Assembly: GCA_020809705.1 (NCBI GenBank)
Contig: CP085834.1
Span: 248,001 to 312,000, forward strand
DNA from: Calonectria ilicicola
Taxonomy: Eukaryota > Ascomycota > Sordariomycetes > Hypocreales > Nectriaceae
DNA length: 64,000 nt
Direction: 5' to 3'
Shown piece by piece: positions 1 through 11,195 of the stretch. The notes under the pieces were generated by a model. That model had not been told where the DNA came from. It ran no database searches and worked only from the letters and a program-made list of their open reading frames with translations. The translations under genes were made by a program, and so were the position numbers. Position 1 is the first letter of the stretch. Each line of letters opens with the position of its first letter.

Positions 1-851
1 TCTCGTCGTCGGTGTGCGGTGACTGTGGAAGGTTCAGGGTCGATGAATATTCGGAACATGGTGCAAGGGTGATTGAATCTAGAGATTGTCTGTTTTCGTC
101 TGGTGGTGTTTTTTCGTCCGATGCCAAGAGTGGCTGTGAAATCGGCTGTGTGTTAACTGGAGGTTCATGATTGGCCATAATGTTGCATCGGGCTTCCTCA
201 TGCACAGAAGCTGTTTTTAGACCTGTGTTTTGTGTGAGCCACCATATAAGTACAGCAGAGACAGGTTCTCTTGTGGCGCACAGCTCAAGGCAATGAAAAC
301 AAGAAAATTGCCACGCCTCAAGTGAGGAAGATGAACTAAAAATAAATTCTCGTGATCGTAAAAAGGTACCATATCTGGTTTAGTTCCAACGTCGTATTCC
401 GGAAAATAGGCGCTGTGACCAGTTAGAGTCCACGATGTCTCGTACTACATTGTGTGGCCCAGCTAGCGCAGCGGAGTTGTGTTTCAAGACACCAAAGCAC
501 GGTAACTCGAATTGAACGGGAAAAGAATTAGTGACACATAGTAACAGGGATATGACTTGCTGGATTGATCTGTTTAATTTGTCACCCTTCCAGCCCTGCC
601 ATATTTTTAGTCTCCACCTGTGTCTCCAGCTGGAAATTCGGATCGACATTCCTTCCTTTCTTTTCTCCAAAACCTGTACTAAATACTTGCGCATGAGTTG
701 TTTGTCTTTGATTTATTGGAATTGAATTAGAGTCTCCATGGTGATGGTGAGCTACGACTGGACCATAACTTTTAGATGACTCTAAAAGGATTTGGGCAGA
801 GCAAGCACGCTAAATCTCGATCCTCTTGGCACGAAATTCAGCTTTTTTTTT
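1..851. other. Gene-less left margin
   Basis: No convincing coding region is visible. Short open frames here lack family motifs and are not supported by splice signals. The stretch is the 3' flank of the flavin oxidase that ends at 852, including a T-run just beyond its stop codon. Confidence 0.5.
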
Positions 852-2203
852 TTACAATTTGGCTTGCTCTTCTTTACGGAGCACCCTCCAAGGTCTGCCG
901 CCCCGGCTGCCATCTCCCACCTTGGGCTCATTGACTTTTCCATCCGGAGCTCGAAGCCTCCACTTGTGACGGAGCTCCTCGGATGCCTTGCCCTCGAAGC
1001 AGTCGGTGACGTAGCGACCCAAGACCGGGAGAAATTTGAAGGCGCTATTTTCTAAATCAGCGATCCGCCAATGCGAGATCAAGATGTGCAAACTTACTGG
1101 CCGGCGCCACCATTGGCAATGAACAACCCATCTAGCAATGGGTGATGATCGGCGATAAAGTCTCCCTCAGGAGTGTCAGAGTACCAACACATGCGCTTTT
1201 TCAGCCATGGATGGTTGGCAAATTTAGGAACCAGCAGCTTGAGTCCGGCCCGGAGCTGTTCCTCAGCGTCGTCTGGAAGATAGCCAGCATCTGCGTTGTT
1301 GCCATCCAACTTTGGTGTAGAGATGACGCGCTTGCCATTATCAACAGCAACCGTGGTCGCGTATCCATGGCCGTGATGGGCAACCTTGAGGATATCTTTT
1401 CCTGGATAAGGTGGGAAGACGAAAACTCCCGATGTGAAGTCAATGATGACGGGCATACCACGCAGCGACTCTGCTTCCTCGGGGGTCAGTTGAATGAAGC
1501 CGACAGACTGACCTGATGCAGAGGACGCGTGACTGATGGGCAGTAATTGATTTGACCATGCTCCGGTCGCAAGGATGATCTGGGTAGCAAACATGGGCTC
1601 GCCCTCAGCAACGTTGACGCCGACAACGCGCTTGTTGCGAATTCGGAGTGATGTAACCCTTCCGCGCGGACCGGTGATGAAGTTGACGCCCCATCGGCTG
1701 CACTCCTGGCTCAACTGTCGCACACTAGCCTCTGCATCTGCCCATCCACCATGGGGGTTAACGTAAGCATTATAGCCTTCTGTAGTAGCTGGGTAATTGG
1801 GATACCGCGAGCGTAGCTTGACTGCGTCGGTGATTTCGCCGCTGTTGTCTCCCAGTTTCTCACTTGTGGCCTTGCTCTTTGCAACGTAGGAGGCATCGGC
1901 CCTCTTATCGGCCATCATGACAAAGCCTGAAGGGTAAAAGTGGTCCTTGTATGTCGTGTTCCATTCTTTGAGGGCTTCCCGCGCCATCTTGGCATAGAGC
2001 TCAGAGGCATATTCGACCCGGATGATTCTGGAAATATCTACACTACTTCCATCTGGAACCGGGATGTTGTAGCGGTCAAGAACAGTGACGCTCTCGTAGC
2101 CTCGCTTTTTCAGCTCTAACGCGGTGCCAAGTCCAAAAATGCCAGCTCCAACTATGATGATGGAGTCGGTCTTGAGAAGAGGAGTGTTGGAAGCCATTTC
2201 CAA
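852..2203 (-). CDS. Peroxisomal FAD-dependent amine oxidase (fructosyl-amino-acid/saccharopine oxidase type)
   Basis: Likely oxidises a secondary amine substrate such as a glycated amino acid, using FAD and releasing H2O2. Two exons are needed: 1098-2203 and 852-1044, joined over a 53-bp intron with GTAAGT donor. The join gives 432 residues and restores the family motif GGAGHAFKFLP, which the unspliced frame breaks. Visible features: Rossmann motif VGAGIFGLG at residues 18-26; MCWYSDTPEGDF, whose Cys339 matches the cysteine that binds FAD covalently in amadoriases; and the C-terminal tripeptide AKL, a type 1 peroxisome signal that exists only in the spliced product. Length fits the family (about 430-450). 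Start is the first ATG; M3 is an alternative. The exact substrate cannot be told from sequence: saccharopine oxidase, sarcosine oxidase-like and fructosyl-amino-acid oxidase share this architecture. Confidence 0.85.
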
Positions 2204-3850
2204 ATGAAAAGGTGAAGGTCAAGTAAAGAAGAGATGATCAAATTGTCCTTGCTGATGATACGGTTCCGTTGGCAGCATTCTGCTATATATTTCATGATAA
2301 GCCATCGGCAATCGTTAATCGAGAGAGTGGGGACGGGGGTCGACCGCGTTGATCCCGTCCCCAATCTGAATCGAGATCCTAAAGAGGTTAAGCTCTGTTG
2401 ATCCTATTCGTCAGCTCACCCGTTCGTGTCCACCACTGAGAACAGGCGCGGAGTGTGGCCGTCCCCACTCAGCCCCATCTGTCTCTTGCTCCAGAGCTAA
2501 GCAAGCAAAAGTCGTGAAAGATTGCTTGGAAGGGGACATTATGAGAACATTCATATTCGAAAATTTAAGCTTTTATTTAGACAACTTTTGTTCATTTTAT
2601 CTTTTGGAAGTGCACTCAATATTTCCCCCTCTATTCAACATTCGCGCCGCAACACTATCATGTCCTGCATAGCACCATTTCTTTCTCCCTTTGAAAGTGA
2701 GGATATTTTCTTCTGGCTTCGGGGTGTCGAAATTTTATATCCTACTTCTGTGCAATTGAGGGCTGTGGCGATTGTTGGATGAGTTGGTGCAAATTGGAAC
2801 AAGGACCGTAAATACCCGAGTACGACAATTCTGTGAGATCATGCACACCACGCTACCTAGAGTTGGAAATTTACCGCTTTGGCTACAACAAAGTCAAATG
2901 AAAACAACAACTGTTACAATCCGAATTGTGATTGTAGATATCCGAGTCGATAGTTCGCTCAATGTGTTCCAGCATTGGATGAAATTTGATTACGGTTGCT
3001 GACGTGCATGATTGCCTAAGGCAGCTGCTGTCTTGCTCTGAGTCCCTGTCTCTTTTCTAAAAACATAGTAAATATATGTTAAAACTTGGAGGCCTAGCCA
3101 ATTATGGCCAATTATGGTAACAACATTTTATAATACCCACGTTCGTTTAGTACTACAATATTGGCAGGCGTATTCCCCAACACTTCCTCCATCTAATTGA
3201 ACAGGAGTTAGTAAAAATGAAAAAAAGTTCCCATTGTTGGTTCAGACAAGGTAAACTCATGCTGCAATGGCTAAAAAAGAATGGTTGTCTTGTTATTCTT
3301 TACACACGCGATAGCGTAACATTTACCACTGCAAGTCGGCAAAGTGGATCGATGCATGCTTGTCATTCGATGATTAAGCCGAAATGCATGGTTCGTAAGG
3401 AGAGGTTAGACGCAACCAAAAAACTCGTCATTGGCATCACACCATATCACAGCATTCGGGGATGTGCACTCAAAGGTGCATTTCAGAGCTACAAAAGTGC
3501 AATGAAACCATGTCACAACTCCATTTTGTTCACTGATAAGGCAAGCGCCGATAGGTGGCATTTCGTCGCTATTGGAGCCGAGTCCATTTATCCATACAAC
3601 ACCCTTGTCGGTGATATCAACGATCCACAAGGGTTTCATTCAAATGCGCTCACCTTCCCAAAACAGGCCTTCGCAATTGGTCCATGTTGGCGCTCGCAGG
3701 AACTTTTTTCGGATAATGTCGAGATGATAGGTGACTTGGGATTGCGCGGCCATGGAAATTATTTAAAGCAACGCCAAGCAACGCTCGTTCTTGGCTTGTC
3801 TCCACGATCGTTCTCACCAGCCGCGCGATTAAGCACAGTTTCTTGGCATC
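2204..3850. other. Intergenic, no supported gene
   Basis: About 1.6 kb between two outward-reading genes, so it should hold both promoters. A 253-codon frame (3217-3978) runs through it into the sedolisin gene. It has no signal, no motif and unusual composition, so I treat it as chance. Nothing else is recognised. Confidence 0.45.
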
Positions 3851-5923
3851 ATGGTTTGGTTCGCTCTTGTCGTTTCCGCTCTCGCGGCGCAGGCTGTCAA
3901 TGCCATGCCTGCGCGCGCCCGCAGCACATACCAGGTCAAGGAGACGCACTTCATTCCCAAGAGGTGGCAGAAGCTTGACCGCGCTCCTGCTAGTCACATA
4001 ATTGACTTGCAGATTGGAGTGAAGCAAGGAAATTTTGACGAGCTTGAGAGGCAGCTTTACGAAGGTAAGAACTCTTTAGTTTAAAAAAGTAATACACGTG
4101 CTAGGAATGTCTAATTGACCAACTTAGTCTCTCATCCCAGCCATCCCAGCTATGGCAAGCATCTTAGCCATGAAGACGTCAATGAACTCATCAAGCCGAC
4201 GGATGAGACTTTGGGTCTTGTCCTTGAGTGGCTTGAGGATAATGATGTCACTCCCTCAAATTTCAGTGCTGCCAAGGACTGGATCATGGTATCTCTCCCT
4301 GTAAGCTCTGTTGAGCGCTTATTGGACACCGAGTACCATACCTTTGAGCACGCTAGCGGCAACCGTATCGTCCGCACATCGCAGTGGTCTCTTCCACTTC
4401 ATCTGCACCAGCACATTGAGACGATTCAGCCCACAACGTCATTTTTCCGTGCCCATGCTCAAAGCGTCGACTACATCGCCGAGAGCGTTGGTGAAGTTGA
4501 TTCCACCACTGCAAGCTACTCTCAGGCCAAAGCAGATGACTTGAGCAGTCTCTGCAACATTAGCTCCGTAACTCCTCAGTGCTTCGAGGTCCTGTACAAG
4601 ACCAAGGGCTACAAAGTCCAATCTGCAGAGAAGAACAAAGTTGGTTTCACCAATTACCTCGGCGAGCACCCCATCCGCACCGATTTGTCCTCATTTCTGT
4701 CCAAGTTCCGCCCTGCAGCTGTCTCTGTCGCCAAGACCTTTAAACAACTGGTGATTGCAGATGGGCCAGGCGACACCCCCCTGACTGCAGACGACCTGGA
4801 GAATGGAGGTTGCAAGGAGGCCAACTTGGATGTTCAAGCCATTTCGGGAATCAACTGGGGTACTCCCATCACTAGTTTCTCCACCGGCGGCAGGTAAGCT
4901 TTTTTTCTTTTTTGAAACCCTCTCATCCGTGTATTTTCGAATCTAATACTTTTCAAAGCCCCCCGTTCAACCCCAGCGCCTCCACACCTGACAACACAAA
5001 CGAGCCGTACCTCGCGTGGGTCAACTGGCTACTGAACCAAAAATCGATCCCCCAGGTCATTTCCACCTCGTACAGTGATGATGAACAGACAATACCCAAG
5101 TCTTATGCGGAGCGCGTTTGCAAACAGTTTGCTGCTGTTGGCGCCCGAGGCACTTCGCTGCTGTTCTCTAGCGGCGATTATGGTGTCGGCTCATTTGATA
5201 CATCCGAGTGTATTAGCAACGATGGCAAGAACACAACCATGTTTTTGCCCAACTTTCCCCCTTCGGTATGTTATTTTCACTTCCAATGGCCCATTAATTT
5301 AGGACCAAACATCCAAACTTGGCCCGACTAGAAGAAGACAACGAGACTAACATTTGCAGTGCCCCTATGTCACTGCCGTCGGTGCCACCAAGGAATTCTC
5401 TCCAGAAGTAGTGGCATGGCGTCCTGAGTTTACTGGATCTGATGGAGTCCACCATGGTAACTGGTCATCTGGCAGTGGTTTCAGCAACTACTTCTCCGTC
5501 CCAGACTACCAGAAGACCGAAGTGAAGACGTACATCAAGAATCTGGGCGGAAAGTATGATGGACTATACAATAAGAAGGGCCGAGGATACCCTGATATCT
5601 CTGCCCAAGGCTTTTACTTTTCGTACTTCTGGAACGGCACTGAGGGTGTCATCAGCGGTACTAGTGCCAGTACTCCACTCACTTCCGGCATCATTGCCCT
5701 CGTCAACGATGCCCTTATTGCGGCTGGAAAGTCACCTCTGGGCTTCCTCAACCCCTGGCTGTACTCCAAGGGCTACAAAGGCTTGAATGACATTACAATT
5801 GGAACTCCGTATGGTTGCGGCACTGACGGATTCCCTGCAACGGAAGGTTGGGATCCTGTGACAGGACTGGGGACTCCCAATTTCCCAGAGCTAGTTAAGC
5901 TCGCAGGAGGCAAAAGCTCCTAA
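3851..5923 (+). CDS. Secreted sedolisin-family serine protease (S53, tripeptidyl-peptidase-like)
   Basis: Extracellular acid peptidase that probably trims tripeptides from N-termini. Four exons: 3851-4064, 4128-4893, 4959-5265 and 5360-5923. All introns are GT-AG (63, 65 and 94 bp) with compatible phases, giving 616 residues. Order: signal peptide (MVWFALVVSALAAQA), a pro-domain to about residue 200 with KHLSHEDVNELIKP, then the catalytic domain. The S53 residues are all present: Glu302 and Asp306 in KEANLDVQAISG, the oxyanion Asp400 in FSSGDYGVG, and the nucleophile Ser531 in SGTSASTPL. A C-terminal GWDPVTGLGTPN marks the calcium site. It appears intact and active. Family is certain; exo- versus endo-specificity is inference. 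Confidence 0.93.
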
Positions 5924-6124
5924 GGTTTAGAGTGTTAAATCAATATATTCCAACCTCTTAAAAATATTCAATGAACAGCCAATAAATTGAAGAACAGTAA
6001 AGAATTCACCGAATATCGTAGTTCCAGTCAACTACGTGAATCCGTGCAAGCATGATTCTACTTGCCGTTACAATGAAATACTAAATATATGCTCTTAGCC
6101 AACAAGTCCTACACCTACAAGTCT

Positions 6125-7720
6125 CTAAATTCCAATTGTAAAGGATTTGACCAACACAGAACCGTCAAGCTTCTTGGTTGCGTAGTTGAATATTCCAACT
6201 CTGGCGCCAAGAAACCAAATTGATCCATCATCATATGTCTCATGTACTTGTCCTAAGTCTATGAACGCACCACCATCCAAACTATACGAAAATTTTGAAT
6301 AGTTTGGGTTCGCAGATATGTCGCACTGAACACGTAACCATATTTTGTCAGCCAAGAGACTTTTGCTGTCAACGACATCGCCCTTCTTGGTTGTATGCCA
6401 ACCCCCAGTGGCATCCATGACGATATTATCCACCATTTGGACGGTTGTTGTATCGCCTGTCTTGGAGACACCGATCCAACCTGCCGCATGATGGAAAATA
6501 GCCAACCCGGTGCAATCACCATCGACCATATTGGTGAGGTCCAGCTCAACTGTGACAGACGATTGAGGGCCCAGGATTCTGTGCGTCAACGTGTTCTGCG
6601 CAGCAAAGAAATCATTAGTAACAGTTGCAGTATTCAGCTTCAGGCCATTGTCGATGGACCATTTGGTGTTGTCGGGATTATGGTTCCACTCATACTGTGG
6701 TCCAAGACTTGTACCATGGAATCTGTCTGTTCCGACAACCGGTTTAATCTCCCGATGAGGCAATGGGTATTCATAGCTGGAACCCCAAGTGTTTTCGCTG
6801 ACAAAATCGACATTCGGCCAGCCATTACTGTCCCAAGTAATTGGAGCAAGCACAGGTAGTCTGCCACCGGGCCATCTGTCAACAAAGGCCATGTACCACC
6901 AGTTTCCATTTGGGGTATCGATCAAAGCACCTTGGAAAGGCGGCCCGGCACCCGTGACTGGCATACCGCTGTTCTCTAAAACCCGATGCCACTGGTCGTA
7001 AGGTCCAAACGGACCATTGCTAGATTTGATCATGATCTGACCCCTGCCGACACCGGGGTTCGTCAGCCAGATATAGTACGTGCCGTTGATTTTATAGAAC
7101 CGAGAGCCTTCAATATACCCCAGTTCTGCCGTAGTATTGAAAACCACATCGGATTGTTGAACCTGTAAGTCGGTCGTCAATTGCGCAACCCATGTCTTTG
7201 CTTCGGTGCCGTCGGGAACCCATCTGCCGTATGACATATAAAAGGTACCGTCATCATCTATGAGTAACCCATTGTCGTAGAGACAATAGTCTTCAATGAC
7301 AGAAGCCTGTCTCCAGGGTCCCTCGATGTCTGGCGCCGAGTATATGTATGTCCTGCCGGTCCCTTGGATGCAACCCGCCCAGTAGAAATCACCCTTAGCT
7401 TCATGATACCTCAATGAAGATGCATAGACACCCTGATTATACGCATTGCCCCCTTGGAGACTGAACTTGGGTTCGTTGAAATCAAGAACAGGGATCGAGT
7501 GGGATAGATACTCCCAATTGACAAGATCATACGATCGCAGAATTGGTGCACCAGGAGAGAAGTGCATGTTTGATGCAGAATAATAGTATGTTTCGTTTAC
7601 TCGGATCAAATCAACGTCCGCAAGGTCTTGCCAGAGAAGCGGCTGGGTAAAATTCAGTGCTTTGACACCCTCAGAGGCGAGGATCACCGAAGTTGCCATT
7701 ACAATTGTATAGAGTTTCAT
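6125..7720 (-). CDS. Secreted glycoside hydrolase family 43 enzyme (arabinofuranosidase/xylosidase-like)
   Basis: Probable extracellular enzyme releasing arabinose or xylose from plant hemicellulose. One exon, 531 residues. I start at ATG 7718-7720 because it opens a signal peptide (MKLYTIVMATSVILASEG); the open frame extends 35 codons upstream with no signal. The N-terminal five-bladed propeller shows the three inverting-GH43 acids: base Asp35 (DLADVDLIR), pKa-modulating Asp149 (LYDNGLLIDDDG) and acid Glu204 (GYIEGSRFYK). From about residue 345 there is a beta-sandwich of the GH43_C2 type. It is divergently transcribed from the clan GH-A gene at 8438, sharing a 717-bp promoter region. Family is confident; the substrate is not defined. 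Confidence 0.9.
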   Translation of the reverse strand: MKLYTIVMATSVILASEGVKALNFTQPLLWQDLADVDLIRVNETYYYSASNMHFSPGAPILRSYDLVNWEYLSHSIPVLDFNEPKFSLQGGNAYNQGVYASSLRYHEAKGDFYWAGCIQGTGRTYIYSAPDIEGPWRQASVIEDYCLYDNGLLIDDDGTFYMSYGRWVPDGTEAKTWVAQLTTDLQVQQSDVVFNTTAELGYIEGSRFYKINGTYYIWLTNPGVGRGQIMIKSSNGPFGPYDQWHRVLENSGMPVTGAGPPFQGALIDTPNGNWWYMAFVDRWPGGRLPVLAPITWDSNGWPNVDFVSENTWGSSYEYPLPHREIKPVVGTDRFHGTSLGPQYEWNHNPDNTKWSIDNGLKLNTATVTNDFFAAQNTLTHRILGPQSSVTVELDLTNMVDGDCTGLAIFHHAAGWIGVSKTGDTTTVQMVDNIVMDATGGWHTTKKGDVVDSKSLLADKIWLRVQCDISANPNYSKFSYSLDGGAFIDLGQVHETYDDGSIWFLGARVGIFNYATKKLDGSVLVKSFTIGI

Positions 7721-8437
7721 AGTTAAAGATAGTATAAGTGGCTCTGTATTCGAGTAGCGGAAAGAAAACTTGAGGAAAAAGAATGTTAATTTATACAAAC
7801 CTTTCAATTTGAAACCAAAATCCATGTTTTGACAGTCTCTTCACAGGACTACTCACCTTATTCTGCGTTCCTACAACTGCACAATAGAATTAATTCGAAG
7901 AATAACCATAATTTGATTCTAACAACCGAATTTTGCCGTGATTGGCTGAACCGTACTTGTGCAGTCCGGAGTCGGCCGGTGGGGAACCCCTGCAAACAAG
8001 ACGCATCGCGGGAGAAGAAGCTCCGTGAATTACTGAGAATGAAGATGCGACGGAGATTGCGATCTTCAAGGTTTGTTGGAAACCCGGCTAATTCCGTTTC
8101 TACGCGCTCCAACATTTGGCCTCGCGCCTCAGCCTGAATGTCCTCCACTTTCGTGGCAACAGAGGTAATAGTCAACATTTATCCGATGCACGCCAAGTTA
8201 GCAAACTCACAAATCCGTAAACCCATATTGCCTCTCGGGCTGTAATCTACCTAGGCCATAGCTCAAATATGCCGGATTCGGGTTGCAAATATTGCGATTC
8301 TCCGGTGGGGTAATTGGTCACACTATTAACGTCAAGTTCTGATAATTAAAATATGATCTTGAGCAAATATATAATACATGCGGGTTACACCAATAACTAG
8401 GTATTGATAGCTTATTGAAACCCAAGGGTGACTCAAA
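7721..8437. promoter_or_regulatory. Divergent promoter between two glycosidase genes
   Basis: This 717-bp spacer separates two head-to-head secreted glycosidase genes. Visible candidates: GTGGGG at 7979-7984 and 8305-8310, fitting the CreA consensus SYGGRG; GGCTAA at 8086-8091, fitting the XlnR/XYR1 core GGCTAR; ATTGG (inverted CCAAT) at 7941 and 8313; and a TATA-like tatataa about 70 bp before ATG 8438. Such short motifs occur often by chance, so joint carbon-catabolite and inducer control is only suggested. Confidence 0.35.
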
Positions 8438-9844
8438 ATGAAACCATCACTTATTTCTATCATCGTTTCGACATTTGTCGCTGTAGGGGCAGTTTCAATC
8501 CCAAACAAACGACAGCAGTCCTTGGATACTGCTACGGTTAACCTTGCCAAGCCCATCGGAAAGACTGAGCAGCTCGCGTCAGGCTTTATTTACGGATGGC
8601 CTGACAACGGTGTCGATGCCGATAGTTCTATCCCCGACTATTTAGCGAGAGACATCAAATTCAATGCCTGTCGTGCTGGTGGCGCTCAGATCCCGGCAAA
8701 AGGATGGGCTACAGGTGGACTAGAGGGTTATATGGGAAGATTTAATTCTACTCTCTCCAACTATCGTACTACACGGAAATATGGGGGGCAGTTCATTCTT
8801 CTAGTCCATGACTTGTGGGGTGCAGATGGCGGTCAAGGATCTCAATCGCCATATCCAGGCGACAATGGTAACTGGACTGAAGTCGAGACATTCTTGGAAC
8901 AGCTTATGAAAGATATCAAAGAAAATAACATGCTGGAAGGGCTTGTTATAGATATCTGGAATGAGCCAGATCTCGACCTCTTTTGGACTCCCTCTTGGTC
9001 ACAATTTGTTGATTACTATGTTCGAGCGACCAAAATCGTTAGGCAAGGGTTTCTGGTGCGTCACATAATTCTGATTTGCTAACTCTTTGTTAGATCCGGC
9101 CTACCTCACACTCTTATTAGTGGACCGTCTATGGCGCACAGTCCTACGCTTACGAATGAGAACTGGAAGACTTGGATGTCATCCATATCGGAGGGCCAAG
9201 CAGTTCCTGATCTCTACTCCTGGCACCAGATTGGGTCTTGGGAACGACAACCCGACGCTACGATTCCCGACTTCAACACTTTACGAGCCAGTTATGGGCT
9301 ACCAGAGAGGAGCTTTGAGTTTAACGAGTACGCTTGGACAACTGAGCAAAACCCGGCCAACTCTGTGTACTATATTGCGCAATGTGAACGGCACAATGCG
9401 CGATGTCTGCGTGCTAACTGGGGTGGTGGCAGCGACTTGCACAACTGGATGGCCAACCTAGTATACAACACCAATGGTACTTACTTCCCAAATGGCGAAT
9501 GGCAGCTTTACAAGTACTATGCGGAAATGGATGGAGTCAAGGTTGAAACCACTGCGTCCGTTGATCAGCAATTTGACGTGTTTGCCGCAACTTCAGGCAC
9601 ATCAGCCAAGATTATTGCAGGTACTAGGACAATTGAGGGTCTTTACAATATTGAAGTATCTGGTATCAAGAAACTCGGTCTGCCAGAATCTGGTAAAGTC
9701 GATGTCCACGCATATCGTTTTGACTGGACCGGAAATCAAGGCGAGATATCTGCTCCAGTTGATCTTGGCTTAACCACACTCGAATACACATCAGACACGG
9801 TGAATAAGCATTATTTGATGGGAGACAAAACTGAGAAACGCTAA
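8438..9844 (+). CDS. Secreted clan GH-A glycoside hydrolase (GH39-like)
   Basis: Probable retaining glycosidase acting outside the cell. Two exons (8438-9048 and 9094-9844) joined over a 45-bp intron give 453 residues. The donor GTTTCT is weak, but it is the only one nearby that keeps frame with acceptor TTGTTAG, and a GCTAAC branch site sits just before. N-terminus is a signal peptide (MKPSLISIIVSTFVAVGA). Two clan GH-A glutamates are visible: acid/base Glu176 in IDIWNEPD and nucleophile Glu282 in FEFNEYAW. A C-terminal beta-rich part (about 360-453) follows the barrel. Family GH39 is my best guess from motif spacing; another clan GH-A family is possible. The neighbours GH43 and sugar permease support a role in hemicellulose or arabinan use. 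Confidence 0.75.
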
Positions 9845-11195
9845 CAACCTTTCCAGCTCAACATCCCCTTTCAACCAAAGACTGATACGACAGCGTATGC
9901 TTTCGAGTTTGGCGGATAAAGTTCTTTTGGATTGCATCAATATAGGGGTGGGAAATAGGGAACCATGCTCAAAATGTACATAACGGACTAGCCTAACCAC
10001 CAGATGCACTCATTTTCTGCATATGGAGATTTCTCAAGAGCGCTGCTACTAGTACATATACGAATATAGCACGGTTTTCCTCAATTAAATCAATGTTCTT
10101 CAAATGAGTCACAAGCCAAGAGCTTGGAAAAGTTTTACGGATAAATTGAGCCGATAGTTGGGAGGCAAATTGGATTGATTTCTGCAAGTGCCGAGATTGG
10201 ATATGTATGTCGGCGAAAATATCATATCAGATAGCCCTATAGAGCAAGATTGAGAACCATCTAAGAGGGCCGGAGTAGAAAGTACTACAATTAAATATGC
10301 TGAGCTACACGAATCCTATTATGACGCTAGTACGTAGTCGGCGAGTCTGTTTAGGTGATTTACCACTCGTTTAGATATTTTGTCCTTGGACTCTGGTTAG
10401 AACCTAGGCTTGGCTATCTACGTTTTTTCGGGTGTTATAAAATGCGGCCTAACTTTAGTATTTTGATATCATCAATTTTAAGTCAATGGCGATTTAAAAT
10501 GTTGTGCTGCGTGCTAGGATACATATGCTCGCCTCAATTTAGGATGCCAAGGGCCAAATCCTGTTCAGCTAGCTCCAAAAACAGTGGATACTGGGATCAT
10601 CTGGGACAAGATTTAGAGGACTATTAGGAACCGTAAAATGTTCCCACTTATTTTCCCTTGTGATTTCCGCACTGCTTTTTCGTGATTCAAGCGAAATGCT
10701 GCTGCAAGTGGAGGATCTACACGCTTGCAGGCGCCGCAGAACCTCTCTCCATCGGCCCCATCGGAGCCTCGTCGGGATCGTCTGGATCGTCTGGATCGTC
10801 GGCAACAGGCTTACCCTTGTGCCCCGGTGGGGTAGCCAAATGTGGGTTGGTCTTAAGCCGCGATCGGCTAATATGCAAATTACCCTGGCGTTTTGGAGCC
10901 CCCACACTTTGGGGAATTGGGTGTGAAGGCCCGTAACTGGGGTTGATTGGGGAAACGACCGCAACCCCAGTCGCGTTTATGTGTCCGAATATGTCGCTTA
11001 TTGGACTATTGGTTTCTCCGAACCTGAGAAACACATGTTCAGCTGTCCTTATATTGGCTCAAATTGTGGAACTACAGTATCTATATATTCAATACGCCTG
11101 TTTTGACTCCAAAAAATGCATCCAATATCCACACTCTGCTCAGTAATCTCCACCTTCTCTCTTTGATTTCTATGGCCAGCCATTTAACCTGCATC
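9845..11195. other. Intergenic, no supported gene
   Basis: About 1.35 kb between the GH-A gene and the sugar transporter. Short open frames on both strands around 10.57-11.03 kb overlap each other and carry no motif. At about 10770-10800 a 10-bp unit (tcgtctgga) is repeated nearly three times. Promoter of the transporter is presumably in the right half. Confidence 0.4.

Noticed and set aside
3217..3978. 253-codon plus-strand open frame upstream of the sedolisin gene
   Set aside because: No motif, no signal, odd composition, and it overlaps the sedolisin start in another frame; judged chance.
10355..11034. Several overlapping frames of 84-131 codons on both strands
   Set aside because: They overlap each other, lack motifs and include the short gtctggatc repeat; none has splice support.
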